From contig CP103036.1 of assembly GCA_024752435.1 (NCBI GenBank), forward strand, positions 1,178,001-1,242,000: a DNA stretch of 64,000 bases, read 5' to 3'. The notes under the pieces are model-generated. The model was given only the letters and a program-made list of their open reading frames with translations, had not been told where the DNA came from and made no database searches. Source of the DNA: Allantophomopsis cytisporea (Eukaryota > Ascomycota > Leotiomycetes > Phacidiales > Phacidiaceae). Position 1 is the stretch's first letter. Each line of letters begins with the position of its first letter. The position numbers and the translations under genes were made by a program. Shown one piece after another: positions 11,257-23,173 of the stretch.

Positions 11257-13526
11257 ATCGATGGAAAGGGGCTAGTGTTTACTGGCGTTCCGGAAAAGTA
11301 GACGGGAGAACTCATAATCATTTGTTTTAAGAGTTTGTCGACCCATTGGGGCAGTAAGTGCTAGGCGGGATAGCTTGGTACTTGCTTATATAAGTCTCCA
11401 TTATCGTGACTCTTGTACCTCGTCGTGAATGTTGCTCCAGCCTCGCTCCACATTTGGCATTCCCAAACGCCGACTTTCCATTTTGACAGCCGTATCATTC
11501 GCGCTTTGCTTAATATTACCCCATAAACTCTAAGCTAACGTCTTCTCGCTGTGACCCGAGGATTACACAATCGCCGATCTGCTATCCGCTGCAAGTAATA
11601 TGCAAATTCTGAGCTGTTCGGCCACGACAGCCTGTCATGCTATGCATGACCACCCTACAGAGACCGGGAAACGTGGGCCACAAACCTTATTCAAGCCTGC
11701 AGATGACACATGCAGCTTGGTTTAAGGTTTTGTGAGTGCATTTATAGACAATATCATCACGGGTGGAAGGCGCTCGGGTGTGTAAGGTGGACGCTATGGA
11801 GTGTTGGGGTGTGTTGGGTTGATGAGGGATAAAATGAGTGTAACCCGCGGGCTTGTTGGAACTGGATATATTGAGGGGCAGGGCTGAGCTTCTTCTCATG
11901 GAGGTGAAGAGATTGGACTACCTCTAGCTTTTGGTGGTGTCGTTTAACGGGTCTCGTGATGATGCATGGCTTGCCGTGGGATTGGTTGTTGACTGACAGG
12001 GGATCTTGCTGCTGCAAGACGAATGTGTGCTCCAATGATAAAGCTCTGTTGGGATATGGCAAAAGGAGGGTGAAATGCGAAACGAGGCGAAAGACAGCAT
12101 TACCCAGGCTGTATTTAACGACAAATCTCTAGGAACTGCATGACTGAGATTCTAGAGGTTGTTCAGTCACGTCAATACTCAAACTTGTACTCTTAAACAT
12201 CAGTAGAGGGGGTTTATAATGCTCTGCTATTTAAGCGGTCTTTGAGTCATTCCCAAGAATAGTATTGATGATATGAGGAATCCGGCATAATTGCATACAC
12301 ATTTGCATGTATACATATTCCGATTAGAGGCAATATCCAGTAATATGTTTGGTTTGTTATTCCTAGCCCTGATAACGCGGTATTAGAGTTTGGTAATCTC
12401 CTTATGCTTAAAACTATCCTCAAGTCATTCTGAGCATATGTTTGGGCTTTCGACTATCGAACCTACCATTAGGAAGGCCGAGCAACAACTGCTCATTCTA
12501 CAGTAACGATCAGCTTCCAGTAGATTTGGTGTTTACGCAATCAGTTGCTTAGATAGCAATGATTCCACATTCTCATCACAAATTCCTTCTACGACGTATA
12601 TGAACTTAGCCAATAAGAGCGTCTTGGAACTTGCTAACGTCTCTGAAGGCTAATCTTACGTTGTATAGAGCTAGAAACCTTAATTCAAGGAGTTAAATCC
12701 TCTTTAGACAATGTCTATGACCTCTTTTGTTACTTCAAGAGTCCACAAGTATACCTTAGCCTACGTGATGGAAATTATTCACTGTATAAATGAAGTAATT
12801 GGGAGCATAGTACCTATATAGCAATTTCCTATGCTGTGCTATAATACATGCAACATCCACTGCACACGAAAGTACCCCCTTATAAGTGTGGCTTTATCTG
12901 TATACACCTTAAACACTATTAAGACTAATGAAATAAGTATCTATACACCTTAACTTTCGCTGTTGCTATTTACGCAAACAGAGGTCGACAAACGGTATGT
13001 ACTACGACGACTTATAATTCAAAAACTTGCGGATTAACACTTGCGCTCTGCTCGATTATACAGCTTTCTGCTAGTGAATAGGTTTTCTTTTCTTATAGCG
13101 ACTGTTGACCATGTAGATAGCGGCTAAGCACGGCTTCGTCATATTCAGTTTATCGGCTTCGGCCCGACTGCTGCCGAGTTAATGGTCCCCCGCGTTGCTA
13201 GATTCAGGGGTTTGAAGCATACCTTGCCTTGTTGTGTCCTGATATAGCAGGCTATCACATATCTCTAAGTTTCTCATGGCAACGTGGAACCTGATCATTG
13301 TTTATTATACAAGCTGATTGTGATTATATGAAATGGTCATATGAGCTATACTTTCACCTTCATCCTTATGTCATCACCAAAGGAATGGCTTCCACCACCC
13401 TCTCAGGTTCTCAGGATTTCTCGCTCACATGTGATAACACCGCAAAACCCCAGATTCCCATCACACGACAGAATACGCTAGTTCGCTTGCAGTCAAGCAG
13501 CAACCGAAAGTGCGCTGGGGAAGTTG
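11257..13526. other. Intergenic region, AT-rich in its second half
   Basis: No gene is supported. From about 12.1 to 13.3 kb the DNA becomes rich in A/T and TA dinucleotides, with stops in all frames, as is common in old, mutated transposon copies of fungi. I could not identify any transposase, reverse transcriptase or terminal repeat in it. The right end is the promoter region of the MFE-2 gene. Confidence 0.45.
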
Positions 13527-13532
13527 CCGAGG
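13527..13532. promoter_or_regulatory. Candidate fatty-acid response core (CCGAGG)
   Basis: The hexamer CCGAGG (CCTCGG on the other strand) lies 188 bases before the MFE-2 start codon. CCTCGG is the known core bound by the zinc-cluster factors FarA/FarB (CTF1) that induce peroxisomal beta-oxidation genes in filamentous ascomycetes. A hexamer occurs by chance fairly often; only its position upstream of the right gene makes it credible. Confidence 0.4.
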
Positions 13533-13719
13533 TTCTACGAGTACCGAGCTCATCTCATCATATATAGAGACGATATCTTGAACGTGCTTTCAACCATATT
13601 CAGCAGCATCTGTCTTCTATCCTCCCTCTCTCCTCATTCATAACGTTCTTCCAACAACTACTCCTCATATGCTTGAGCCATAGCATCGTGAATATTTATT
13701 TTTAAGTTACTCATTGGAC

Positions 13720-16700
13720 ATGTCGGAACTCAGATATGACGGCCAGGTTGTGGTCGTCACAGGAAGTGGTGGAGGCCTTGGAAAATCGTACGCAACATTC
13801 TTTGCTTCTAGAGGAGCGAGTGTTGTTGTAAACGATCTTGGAGGGTCTTTTAAGGGTGAAGGCGGTGGTTCATCAAAGGTACGCATACTCATGAATCTTC
13901 TGTTATGTTGCGTAGCTTTCAGGAGCGCTGCACCCGGCTTACGTACAACCCGCTGACATGTGAATAAAGGCGGCAGACGTTGTTGTCGATGAGATCAAGG
14001 CCGCTGGCGGTAAGGCGGTCGCCAACTATGATAGTGTTACAGATGGAGAGAAAATCATTGAAACGGCCATCAAGAACTTTGGTCGTATCGATGTTTTGAT
14101 CAACAATGCCGGTATCTTACGAGACATCAGCTTCAAGAACATGAAGGATCAAGATTGGGATCTCATTATTGCTGTGCATGTAAAGGGTTCATACAAGTGT
14201 GCAAAGGCTGCATGGCCATATTTTAGAAAACAAAAGTATGGTCGTGTTATTAACACAGCCTCTGCTGCTGGGTTATTCGGTTCTTTCGGCCAGACCAACT
14301 ACTCCGGTATGATTCATCATCTGTTTATCTCTTGAATAGGAATGCTGACTGTTAGTAGCTGCCAAGCTTGCATTGGTTGGTTTCACTGAAACCTTGGCCA
14401 AGGAAGGTGCCAAATACAACATTCACGCGAACGTTATCGCTCCTATTGCGGCCAGCCGCATGACTGAGACTGTGATGCCGCCCGATATCCTTGAGAATCT
14501 CAAGCCTGATTGGGTTGTTCCTCTGGTGGCTACCCTTGTTCACAAGGATGCCACTGAGAATGGATCTATTTTCGAATGTGGTGGAGGACATATTGCCAAG
14601 CTCAGGTGGGAGCGTTCCAGTGGTCAGCTTCTCAAGGCTGATGATTCGTACACTCCTGGGGCTATCCTTAAGAAGTGGGATGAAATTGGAAACTTCAAGA
14701 ATGCTGAGTACCCATCAGGACCAGCAGATTTCATGACCTTGCTCGAAAAGTCCTTGAAGATGGGTCCAAATGACAAGGGGGAGACACTTGACTTTAAGGG
14801 CAAGGTTGCATTGATCACTGGTGGAGGTGCTGGCATTGGAAGATGCTATGCCCTTGCATTTGCCAAGTACGGTGCCTCTGTTGTTGTCAACGATCTCGTG
14901 AACCCAGATGATGTGGTCCAGGAAATCCAAAAGCTTGGTGGAAAGGCAGTCGGTGTCAAGGCTTCTGCTGAAGACGGTGATGTCGTCGTCAAGGCTGCCA
15001 TTGATACTTTTGGTCGCATTGATATCATTGTCAACAACGCCGGTATCTTGCGCGATAAGGCCTTCACCAACATGGATGAAAAATTGTGGGATCAGGTTAT
15101 CTCTGTCCACTTGAGAGGTACATACAAGGTCACTAAGGCTGCATGGCCATACTTCCTTAAACAGAAGTACGGACGTGTTGTGAACACTACTTCTACTTCT
15201 GGTATTTACGGAAATTTTGGACAAGCCAACTATGCTGCAGCGGTAAGTTGAACCTTTTGTGATAGAGATTAGCAGCTACTAACAACACTACAGAAATGTG
15301 GTATTCTCGGTTTCTCCCGCGCTCTTGCTCGGGAAGGTGCCAAGTACAACATCTACGTTAATACCATTGCGCCAAATGCAGGAACAGCCATGACTCGTAC
15401 TATTATGCCAGAAGAGATGGTTCAAGCCTTTAAGCCAGACTACATAGCTCCATTGGTTGTCGCCCTTTCCTCTGACAAGGTGCCAAACCCAACGGGAAAC
15501 CTTTACGAAGTTGGATCTGGCTGGGTTGGTCAAACACGCTGGCAAAGAACAGGCGGCCATGGCTTCCCGATCGACGAGAAACTCACTCCTGAAGCTGTTC
15601 TCTCTCAATGGAAGAGAATCACAGACTTCGAAGATGGCCGTGCTGATAACCCGGCCGATCCGCAAGAAGGCTTGAAGAGCATTATGGCGAACATGCAAAA
15701 CAAGAAGGGAGGTGCGAGCAAGGTATGAGCTTTCTCTACCTATTAGACACAACGTCTGTTCTGTAGATTAGTGGTTGTAAAATGAACGCATGTTAACGTT
15801 TGATATTCAGAAGACTGAAAGTGCTCCTGTGAACCAAGAGATTCTCGACAAAATTGAAGCCGCAAAGAACGCCAAGAGTAAGGGTAGTGAATTCAAGTAT
15901 GACGAGCGCGACGTGATTCTCTACAACCTCGGTGTGGGTGCCAAAAAGACTGATCTCCCACTCGTCTTGTAAGTTGTCCCTAACTTATAATAAATTCGTT
16001 CTAACATGATATAGCGAGGGCGACGAGAATTTCCAAGTCCTCCCAACTTTTGGTGTAATCCCACCCTTCAACGCCGAAACACCGTACTCCTTTGACGAAA
16101 TTGTACCAAATTTCTCGCCCATGATGCTGCTCCATGGCGAACAATACCTTGAGATAAAGAAATTCCCCATTCCTACCACTGCTACCCTCACAACTTATGC
16201 GAAACTCATTGAAGTTGTGGATAAGGGTAATGCTGCGGTGGTGAAAAGCGGCACGACCACGGTAAACGCTGCGAACGGCGAGCCTGTATTTTACAATGAG
16301 GCCACTGTTTTCATTAGAGGTAGCGGTGGATTTGGTGGCTTGAAGAAGGGCAGTGAGAGAGGCGCCGCTACTTCTGCTAATAAGCCGCCTGCTAGATCTC
16401 CTGATGCTGTTGTCGAGGAGAAGACTACTGAGGAACAGGCCGTACTTTACAGATTGAGCGGTGACTACAAGTAAGTTTATAGCCCTTTGGTGATTCACCA
16501 TTCTAATATCTTCAATTAGTCCCCTACATGTCGATCCAAACTTCGCAAAGGTTGGAGGTTTCCCAGTTCCTATCCTTCACGGTCTGTGTTTCTTCGGTAT
16601 TGCCGGCAAGGCTGTCTTTCAAACGTATGGGCCATTCAAGAACATCAAAGTTAGATTCGCTGGTACCGTTCTTCCTGGCCAGACTCTGGTCACTGAGATG

Positions 16701-16811
16701 TGGAAGGAGGGCGAGAAGGTCATTTTCCAGGCTAAGGTCAAAGAGACCGGGAAGTTGGCTATTGCTGCTGCCGGTGCAGAGCTCCTTGGTGCTGAGAAGG
16801 GCAAGTTGTAA
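13720..16811 (+). CDS. FOX2: Peroxisomal multifunctional beta-oxidation enzyme MFE-2 (FOX2)
   Basis: Exons 13720-13878, 13970-14306, 14359-15242, 15294-15722, 15811-15968, 16015-16470 and 16520-16811 give 904 residues, the family length. Two tandem short-chain dehydrogenase domains (about residues 5-290 and 305-590) each have a glycine-rich nucleotide site (TGSGGGLG, TGGGAGIG), NNAG and the catalytic YSAAK/YAAAK. The C-terminal third is a MaoC/hydratase-2 domain with GDYNPLHVDP. The enzyme hydrates trans-2-enoyl-CoA to (3R)-hydroxyacyl-CoA and oxidises it to the 3-keto product in the peroxisome matrix. The protein ends Gly-Lys-Leu, a weaker variant of the SKL-type targeting signal. The intron between Tyr-Ser and Ala-Ala-Lys splits the first active site. 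Confidence 0.96.
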
Positions 16812-18216
16812 GGTCGATTATGAAGTTGTACATTTAAAAATATTAACCGGGTTTGATATTAAACGTTTGGTTTTGCAGATGATTGAGTTGGGGGACTGTG
16901 CATATAACATCATTCATCATGATGGCTGATCCTTGCAATAACTTTATGGGGTAAATATCGCATAAGGTTTGGGATGGCTGAATGTGTTACAAGGTACCAG
17001 CACTACTGTGTAGATCAATTTCCCCAGATTAACCTTCAAGGCAATAGTACATGATCTATCATGACGTTGAGGAGAATCAGAAGCCCTGACCTCCTGGATA
17101 AATATTTGTAGCAATATCAGGCAAGGATTTGACTTGCCGCTTTCATAAGTTAATGCCGACCTCAACAACGCAAGGGTTTTTTTTAGGCCTTCATGATGCT
17201 TCCGTCTTTCAGGACATCCAATAGTGCGTTTTGAATTTAAGGATTATAAATATGATTTACGGCAAGAGCATATGCTTTTCGAAGTCTGCTGCAAGCACCT
17301 GAACTGTTGAATCAGAACGACAATCGATGGAAATGATTGACACGAGCAAGAATTGTGGGCTTGTAGCAGAAAGATGTCCATGAATGGCTTCCAATCTTCG
17401 ATTTACAAGCAATGATCATTGGAACAGAACATAGCCAGCCTTCACATAAATAGCACAGTCGTAGCTACAAAAGAGGCCGTCAAGAGTTTCATGAATTCTC
17501 CGAGACACCCAATATATATGGGGTGAAGAGCAAGTTGGGTTATTCGATCTATAAAGACTCGTCACAGCCTGACCAGCGCTGTTTCGCTAGACGCCGACGC
17601 CGACCCCATCAAACAAGGCCAAGCGAGTAGGACCCCTCACCCTATGACGTCCCCCAGTGCTCCTAGCAGAACAAGGTTTCGTACGCGACAGGCATCGTTC
17701 AGGATTTTTGACATCGCACTCCGCCCTTTTTCAACTTTGCTGTTCATCTCTCTGCACATATTGGACGATGCCCTCCCTCCTTCACAACACCCCTGAAACC
17801 ATCGTTGGACCACACGCGTCGTCGAGCTATGTCTCGGCGACAGACATCTGCTTGCGGCACCGACTGGTATATACTGCGTGGGGTCTATCTCTTGCGACGT
17901 TAGGCTGAGGTCATTGAGCCAGGGTCTGTATGCGTTCGGCTGAGTATGTTGGCCGATACTGTGTGGAAAGGTGGAGGATTCAGGTTTCTTACGATATGTG
18001 AGTGCAGGTGAGATTTTGCGTGCGTGCGTGCGTGCGTGCGTGAGTCAGTGAATCGAATATATGTCTTGCATGCCGTTGATAATCTCTTTTGCTTTCTGTT
18101 TCATTAATCACGAACGGTATTTTACCATCACGAGGTTTCCCCACGCTTGATTCTACAACGAAAAGTCCTCATATCTGAACAACTACCTCCGCTGAACTTC
18201 AGCAAAGATAGCCACG
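16812..18216. other. Intergenic region
   Basis: 3' end of the MFE-2 transcript and promoter of the Sur7-like gene. No coding frame is supported. A (TGCG)n microsatellite of about six units lies at 18017-18041, and a pyrimidine-rich leader precedes 18217. Confidence 0.55.
18017..18041. repeat. Tetranucleotide microsatellite (TGCG)n
   Basis: About six perfect TGCG units some 175 bases before the start codon of the Sur7-like gene. Confidence 0.9.
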
Positions 18217-19269
18217 ATGCGTCTCACAGCTCTCTTCCCCATGGCTTGTGCCATTGCTGCTTTTGTTCTCTCCATTTTATGTCTGTTTGCTGGTTCAAAG
18301 AAAGGATTTATGGAAGACTATCATATCGTTACAGTAAGTGCCCTAGTAGTATGGTTTTTGCCAGCATTCTCATCAGTGCTTCTAGCTCAATACCTCGACT
18401 CTCGGTCACAATCTCATAGATACAACCTCAACCTCGTCTTCCGCAACACCAACCTCAACCTCCTCTGGTATAGGCTCCTTCTTCAGCAGTCTAGTAGACA
18501 ATGTCACATCCACTATTGAGAATGATCTCCAATCAATTGAGAACGACGTTGCAGACAAGCTCGCCAGCGAGTTAGGCATCAAGCAATGGTATAGCCTGCA
18601 CTTGATGGACATGTGCGAGGGAACTTACTCTCCAAATGCTACTGCCAAGAAGGCTCATTACAACATCTCCACCTGTTCGAACATGACTGCTATGTACCAC
18701 TTTGATCCCACCGCGGAAATCAACAAGGAACTCCAGAAATCGGGTCTTGATATCAACATCACTTCTCTTGACTGGCCAGATGACATTCAGGATGGTCTGA
18801 AGACACTCAACGCTGCAATGGATGGCGTGTTCGTCCTTTACTGTATTGGCATTGCTGCCGCTGGTCTAGCCATCTTAACTGCATTTGTGGCCGTCTTTTT
18901 CTCTGGATCACGACTTGTCAGTCTTGGAAATTGGGGTCTCACTTCTGTAAGCTCATTGTATATGTCCCTACCGTCTCCAACCATACTAACCAAACACAGC
19001 TATCTTTTATCACCCTGGCAATTGCCTCGATCATCGTTACGGTCGCTGAGATCAAGACAGCACATATCATTAATAAATACGGCAACGATATCGGCGTCTA
19101 CGCATATAAGGGTGGCAAGTTCCTCGCACTGACTTGGACTTCTGTGGCGCTCACGTTTGTGGCTTCCATAGCTTGGGTTGCCGAGTTCTGTGTGGGACGA
19201 CGAAACTCCAGAAGAGAGTGGTCTGAAAAGCCTACAGGTGGTGCCTTCCACAGACGACGAGGTGTCTAA
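18217..19269 (+). CDS. Sur7/PalI-family four-helix membrane protein
   Basis: Exons 18217-18333, 18386-18946 and 19000-19269 encode 315 residues. The topology is claudin-like: one helix near the N-terminus (about 4-26), a long Ser/Thr-rich and N-glycosylatable extracellular loop with conserved-style cysteines (DMCEG, STCSN), then three helices (about 205-230, 228-248 and 262-288) and a basic tail ending RRRGV. The first intron acceptor is taken as TTCTAG before CTCAATACC, because only this keeps the frame and gives HIVTLNTS, the usual start of the first loop. Members sit in the plasma membrane, in eisosome-associated patches (Sur7) or in pH sensing (PalI/Rim9). Which subfamily applies is not certain. 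Confidence 0.85.
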
Positions 19270-21242
19270 GTTTAGCCGTGGATGAGCAAGTGTTCAGGAG
19301 CCGAAACAATATAATGATGTACAAGAGGTTCAATTCCTTATGAATTTAATTTGGAGGGCAAGTGGTTGCCTGGTCCATAAATAGATAGATACCCCTAACG
19401 ATGCTTTTTCTTTCCTTTTTTTCTCCTTTTTTGTTTTCTTTTTTGGTCTTCTGCAGTTTGCAGTTTGCTTGATCATTCAAGTCCGTGAGTCTGTATTCAG
19501 AGAACGAAACCATAATATGCTTTGATATCAATCAACATTAGGAAAATTCTACACCATTTTGATATTCACCATCTTGACAAAGCCTAAGTTATAAGAAACC
19601 ATTTGTTCACTGTCGGTCCTGCATTTCAACTACCCCAACATGCCAAGATAGGAGGCCTTGCGAGACTTGGGCTTGAGCCAGCCATCTTAGAATGAGTAAT
19701 TAAGTTCTCCTTAGTAATCAGTCAACAATTCTACCACAAACCAGGGCGAGGCCGTAGATGATGACCACGGTGATAATAGTTATAGGTTGAGCTAATCAAC
19801 GCAAGAGTCCCTGCTCCTACAGACACAGACATTTCATCAAGACAAAGAGTCCCGGCTCCTACAATACAGACAATCTCGATAACGAATTTGTCTTGTATTA
19901 GATCAACGAAATGCTCGCTCTTGGCAATCTTTAGCAATGCCAGTTTAGTTACCATTACTCGATCCGAGCTTATATTATATCTTCTTGTATACTTATTCCC
20001 TATAAGACTTATACCTTTCCAAACAAAAATTTCCTGGGAGCTCAATTGGGTGTAAACCATGAAGCTACATGTAATATATGCTTGTTCATGAATATTTTAG
20101 GGTATATAGATTCATGTTTCGGCAAAATTCTGACCTAGTTATAAGTGCGTTCTGAAACATTTATGAGGCTCTTGAGGTCTTACGCCAAGCTACAAAGCGT
20201 AAAAGAAAGAGCTGTAGTCCGGGACTAAGTATCGGCTGTTCATACCGAAATGCTTGACTTGACGACGTTGTTCCTCAAACAAATTTTGCATGTCAGCTTA
20301 GCTTCACTCAACTTCTTTTTGAAGGTGAAGATAAGAACGAAGACCAACCACTTACTCGACGTATATTGGGTACGCACGATGAGTTCAAGGACGGGCTACA
20401 CATTGTGACTGAAAAGAGTCTGTGTCAAGTTTGCCGACAAGAATAGACCTGCTCTCAAGAGGTTTCTTACGCTTCTCGACAAGTATATTGCCTTCATCGA
20501 GTAATTACAATGTGTAGGCAGTATGTGGCGAAGTATCGACTCCGCAAAGGCTATAGATAGTAGTGATTTCGCAGGTGACGACAGCTACGACTCTGCGACT
20601 TAAGGACGAGCAGAAGAGAGCCCCTACTGTGCAGACTCAAAGAATATCTCCTTCCCGTCCATATGTTTCTCCTGGCATCAGGACATTTCTCAGCTGTAGA
20701 ACATCCCTTGGGCAGCGGCTTTGGTCCACTCAGAGATTTGGGTTGGAATATGGCACGACACCCAAGGCTGGGGTTGAAATTTCTTAGCATCATCTCAAAC
20801 TTCAACAGTCTTACATATAGCTTTCTGGAGATGTGTCCCTGGGTTGGAGAGATTCTAAGAGCGTCAAAGATGGTTGGGTGCGAGATGGAGAGATTGGTTG
20901 GCCTATGGCAAGTAGAATTTCGGTTGTGTAGATATACAAGATTCGAATCCTAACTCCTTTCTCTGTGGCCCTGCACTGTGTTCGTTTGCAAGTATTCTGG
21001 ATATCTGGTGCTTCTGGGTTGGCACCAGTCGCAGCTTATTCTTAATTGTCCAAGTCTTAATTACCCTCAAAATAATTGTTGCTGCCAATGAAGTCCTGCG
21101 TCATTGTAGCTCAGTCTCGACTTGAGACTATGAGCACAATCAATCGCCCCTCCACATCTGTGCTTTACAAAGACAGATCAGCAGGCCAGATGCGTGACAC
21201 GTTTGTGACCTGCTTGTTCCGTGATTCGAATGCACCGAACGA
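19270..21242. other. Intergenic region without a recognised gene
   Basis: Two kilobases with moderate AT content. Small overlapping frames at 20551-20953 on both strands show no family motif. A stretch near 20.1-20.5 kb reads as broken coding-like sequence, but I could not identify it. The 3' end of the Sur7-like transcript is on the left, and that of the small minus-strand gene ending at 21243 is on the right. Confidence 0.45.
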
Positions 21243-21518
21243 TCATTTCGCGTCATCGCGTTCCACAAGGGTGATCTTTGGCACCACAGCTTCCAATGCT
21301 TGCTTATCCTGCTCCGAGGCTTCAAGTCCAAGGGGCTTTTCGACGGCGTCGGATATGTAAAGACCAATTGTTCCCCAAGCAATAATTGCAGCACCCACGC
21401 CCATTCGGGTCTTCGGTGGGAGGTTTTTGAAGGCTCTAGAGGTTTATTAGCCGCTTGTCCAATGGCTGCAGGTCCATCCGCAATGATAACGTTAAGCTTA
21501 CTGAAGAGGAGAAGTCAT
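21243..21518 (-). CDS. Small single-pass membrane protein (69 aa), fungal, function unknown
   Basis: Two exons, 21518-21502 and 21435-21243. The first exon holds only 17 bases (MTSPL plus part of a Gln codon), a GTAAGC donor follows, and the intron has a CTAAT branch site and a CTAG acceptor. The joined protein reads MTSPLQAFKNLPPKTRMG, then one hydrophobic helix (about residues 18-33, GVGAAIIAWGTIGLYIS), then an acidic, charged tail ending VERDDAK. Splice signals, frame closure and the PPKTRMGVGAA pattern, which I recall from similar short fungal proteins, support a real gene. The basic N-terminus before the helix would suit a mitochondrial or ER membrane. The coding frame is short and spliced, so ordinary ORF thresholds miss it. 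Confidence 0.75.
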
Positions 21519-21883
21519 TGCCACGAATCTCTGTTTTGATTGTCAATGAATGGAACGGTGCGTACAACGTACAGATTCGACGAAGGTCAAAAAACAAAAT
21601 GCCGCCAGTATGAGTAGCTGTATCGGTTCGCTTAACACCGAGGTATCTCCGTCTCTCCACCAAAGCGGTAGAGTAACAATTCAAAAGATAGTGTACAAGC
21701 CTATCAACGCGTTACAAGTTGACGATATATACACTTTCTCACTGAATCTTAAAGACAACTCAAGAGTACCTCTTATCTTCCAATCGATGCAGAGCAAGTT
21801 ACCTTAAAGTTGTACAGCAGTTGTATGTCATCATTAATACTCGAATTACTTCACTATCATTTACTCTCACATCGACCTTCAAT
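21519..21883. promoter_or_regulatory. Shared intergenic region between two divergent genes
   Basis: A 365-base gap between the start codons of the small minus-strand gene and the plus-strand F-box-like gene. It must carry both promoters and leaders. No specific site was identified. Confidence 0.4.
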
Positions 21884-23173
21884 ATGGAGAGAGTCCCGGT
21901 AGAACTTCGCCGCAACATCCTGGACTTCTGTGATATTGAATCTATCAAGTCCATTAGACGAACGTGCAAATCATGGGCTATGCTAGGAGAAGAGCAATTG
22001 TTAAGCCCGACGTTCATATCTCTCCTTCATCGCGATGACTTCACTCGCCTCAACAATATATCCCAGCATCCCCGCCTCTCCAAATACATTCATACTCTTA
22101 AACTCAACTTGGGCGAGATGAACGAATATCAATCTCGTCATAACACCTTTTTTCTGCATTACACACAAGAGCCTGACCTGCGGGATAAGCTTCTGAAGGA
22201 AGCTTGGGTAGAATTTGATGGATTACAGAAGCGCAAGGCGTCCCTCGCAGATCGACAATTTCCAAGAGCTTCCGTGGAAAAATCCTTTATAAATTTGCCA
22301 AATCTCAAGGCTCTTGACATTCGAATGCTCGAGTTTCCCTATGAGAATGAACTGCTACGAAGACTCTGGAAAATACCAAGCACACGGCAAAAGCCTCGGC
22401 GTCAGGATCTGGAGTACCACATCAAGCTCCTGATGGCTATACAGAGTCTCCAGCTTCAGAGTTTCAGACACGACAAATTTCCGCTCCAAATTTTTAATTA
22501 TTCTCATGATACAATACAGACAGCGTGGCTTGGACTCGAGGGCTTGACTTCTCTACGTCTCAACATCAATTGGGAGAGTATATCTCTTGAAGACGTCCCA
22601 GGTCTCCTAGCGAAATTGGCGGAACAGTTGACGAGGTGCTCAAATTTGCACACACTTGAATTGAAAATTGATCCTGACACAAGTACCGTGCTTGAATCAA
22701 GTAATGTTGTGTCGCATTTTGGGGATTTCACTTGGCCGAGCCTACACACACTTTCGTTGTCCAAAGACATGGGTTCACTCTATGAGGATCTCATTCCCTT
22801 CCTATTGCGTCATGCGAAGACACTACAGCGGGTTACTTTGGGCAGTCAAACAGCTATTTGGAACCTTGAAGCATTGCGCCCTGAATACTTTTTCATGACA
22901 CTGCACAGCCATTTACGTCTTGAAAACTTTCAAATGCTAGGATCGTTGAAACATCCTTCGCTGCCTGCGAAATTGCCTCTGGACGCTTTATATGATGATG
23001 AATGGAAACGGGTGTGGCCTAGTTGCCCCGGAACCAAAAGTCCTTCTGAGGAGTGCGAAAATGCAGTCATTCATGGCTCAGATGGGGCGAAAGATGACCC
23101 ATTCTGCCTTCGCTTCCTAAAGCTTCATCCCACTCAGATGCGGCTCACTAGCCTTCGTTGTTGTGATGTCTGA
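21884..23173 (+). CDS. F-box-like domain protein
   Basis: Single-exon gene of 429 residues. The N-terminus MERVPVELRRNILDFCDIES, followed by a run of basic and hydrophobic residues and a CKSW, fits the F-box fold (about residues 3-45), which binds Skp1 in SCF ubiquitin ligases. The rest is leucine-rich and irregular, with periodic LxxL-type strands, as in the many fungal F-box proteins whose substrate region is not alignable. No introns or transmembrane helices are seen. The ATG at 21884 is chosen because the upstream open frame has no other ATG. The substrate is unknown; cullin-1, the SCF scaffold, lies elsewhere in this window, but that linkage is likely chance. Confidence 0.7.
   Translation: MERVPVELRRNILDFCDIESIKSIRRTCKSWAMLGEEQLLSPTFISLLHRDDFTRLNNISQHPRLSKYIHTLKLNLGEMNEYQSRHNTFFLHYTQEPDLRDKLLKEAWVEFDGLQKRKASLADRQFPRASVEKSFINLPNLKALDIRMLEFPYENELLRRLWKIPSTRQKPRRQDLEYHIKLLMAIQSLQLQSFRHDKFPLQIFNYSHDTIQTAWLGLEGLTSLRLNINWESISLEDVPGLLAKLAEQLTRCSNLHTLELKIDPDTSTVLESSNVVSHFGDFTWPSLHTLSLSKDMGSLYEDLIPFLLRHAKTLQRVTLGSQTAIWNLEALRPEYFFMTLHSHLRLENFQMLGSLKHPSLPAKLPLDALYDDEWKRVWPSCPGTKSPSEECENAVIHGSDGAKDDPFCLRFLKLHPTQMRLTSLRCCDV

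Noticed and set aside
14715..15224. 169-codon minus frame opposite MFE-2
   Set aside because: Shadow of the conserved second dehydrogenase domain; no promoter or homology clue.
20100..20480. Coding-like stretch resembling a decayed transposase
   Set aside because: Reading the frames gave no catalytic motif or terminal repeats; too weak to call.
20938..20948. TTCGAATCC as a possible tRNA T-arm
   Set aside because: No matching acceptor stem, D-arm or anticodon arm at the right distance.
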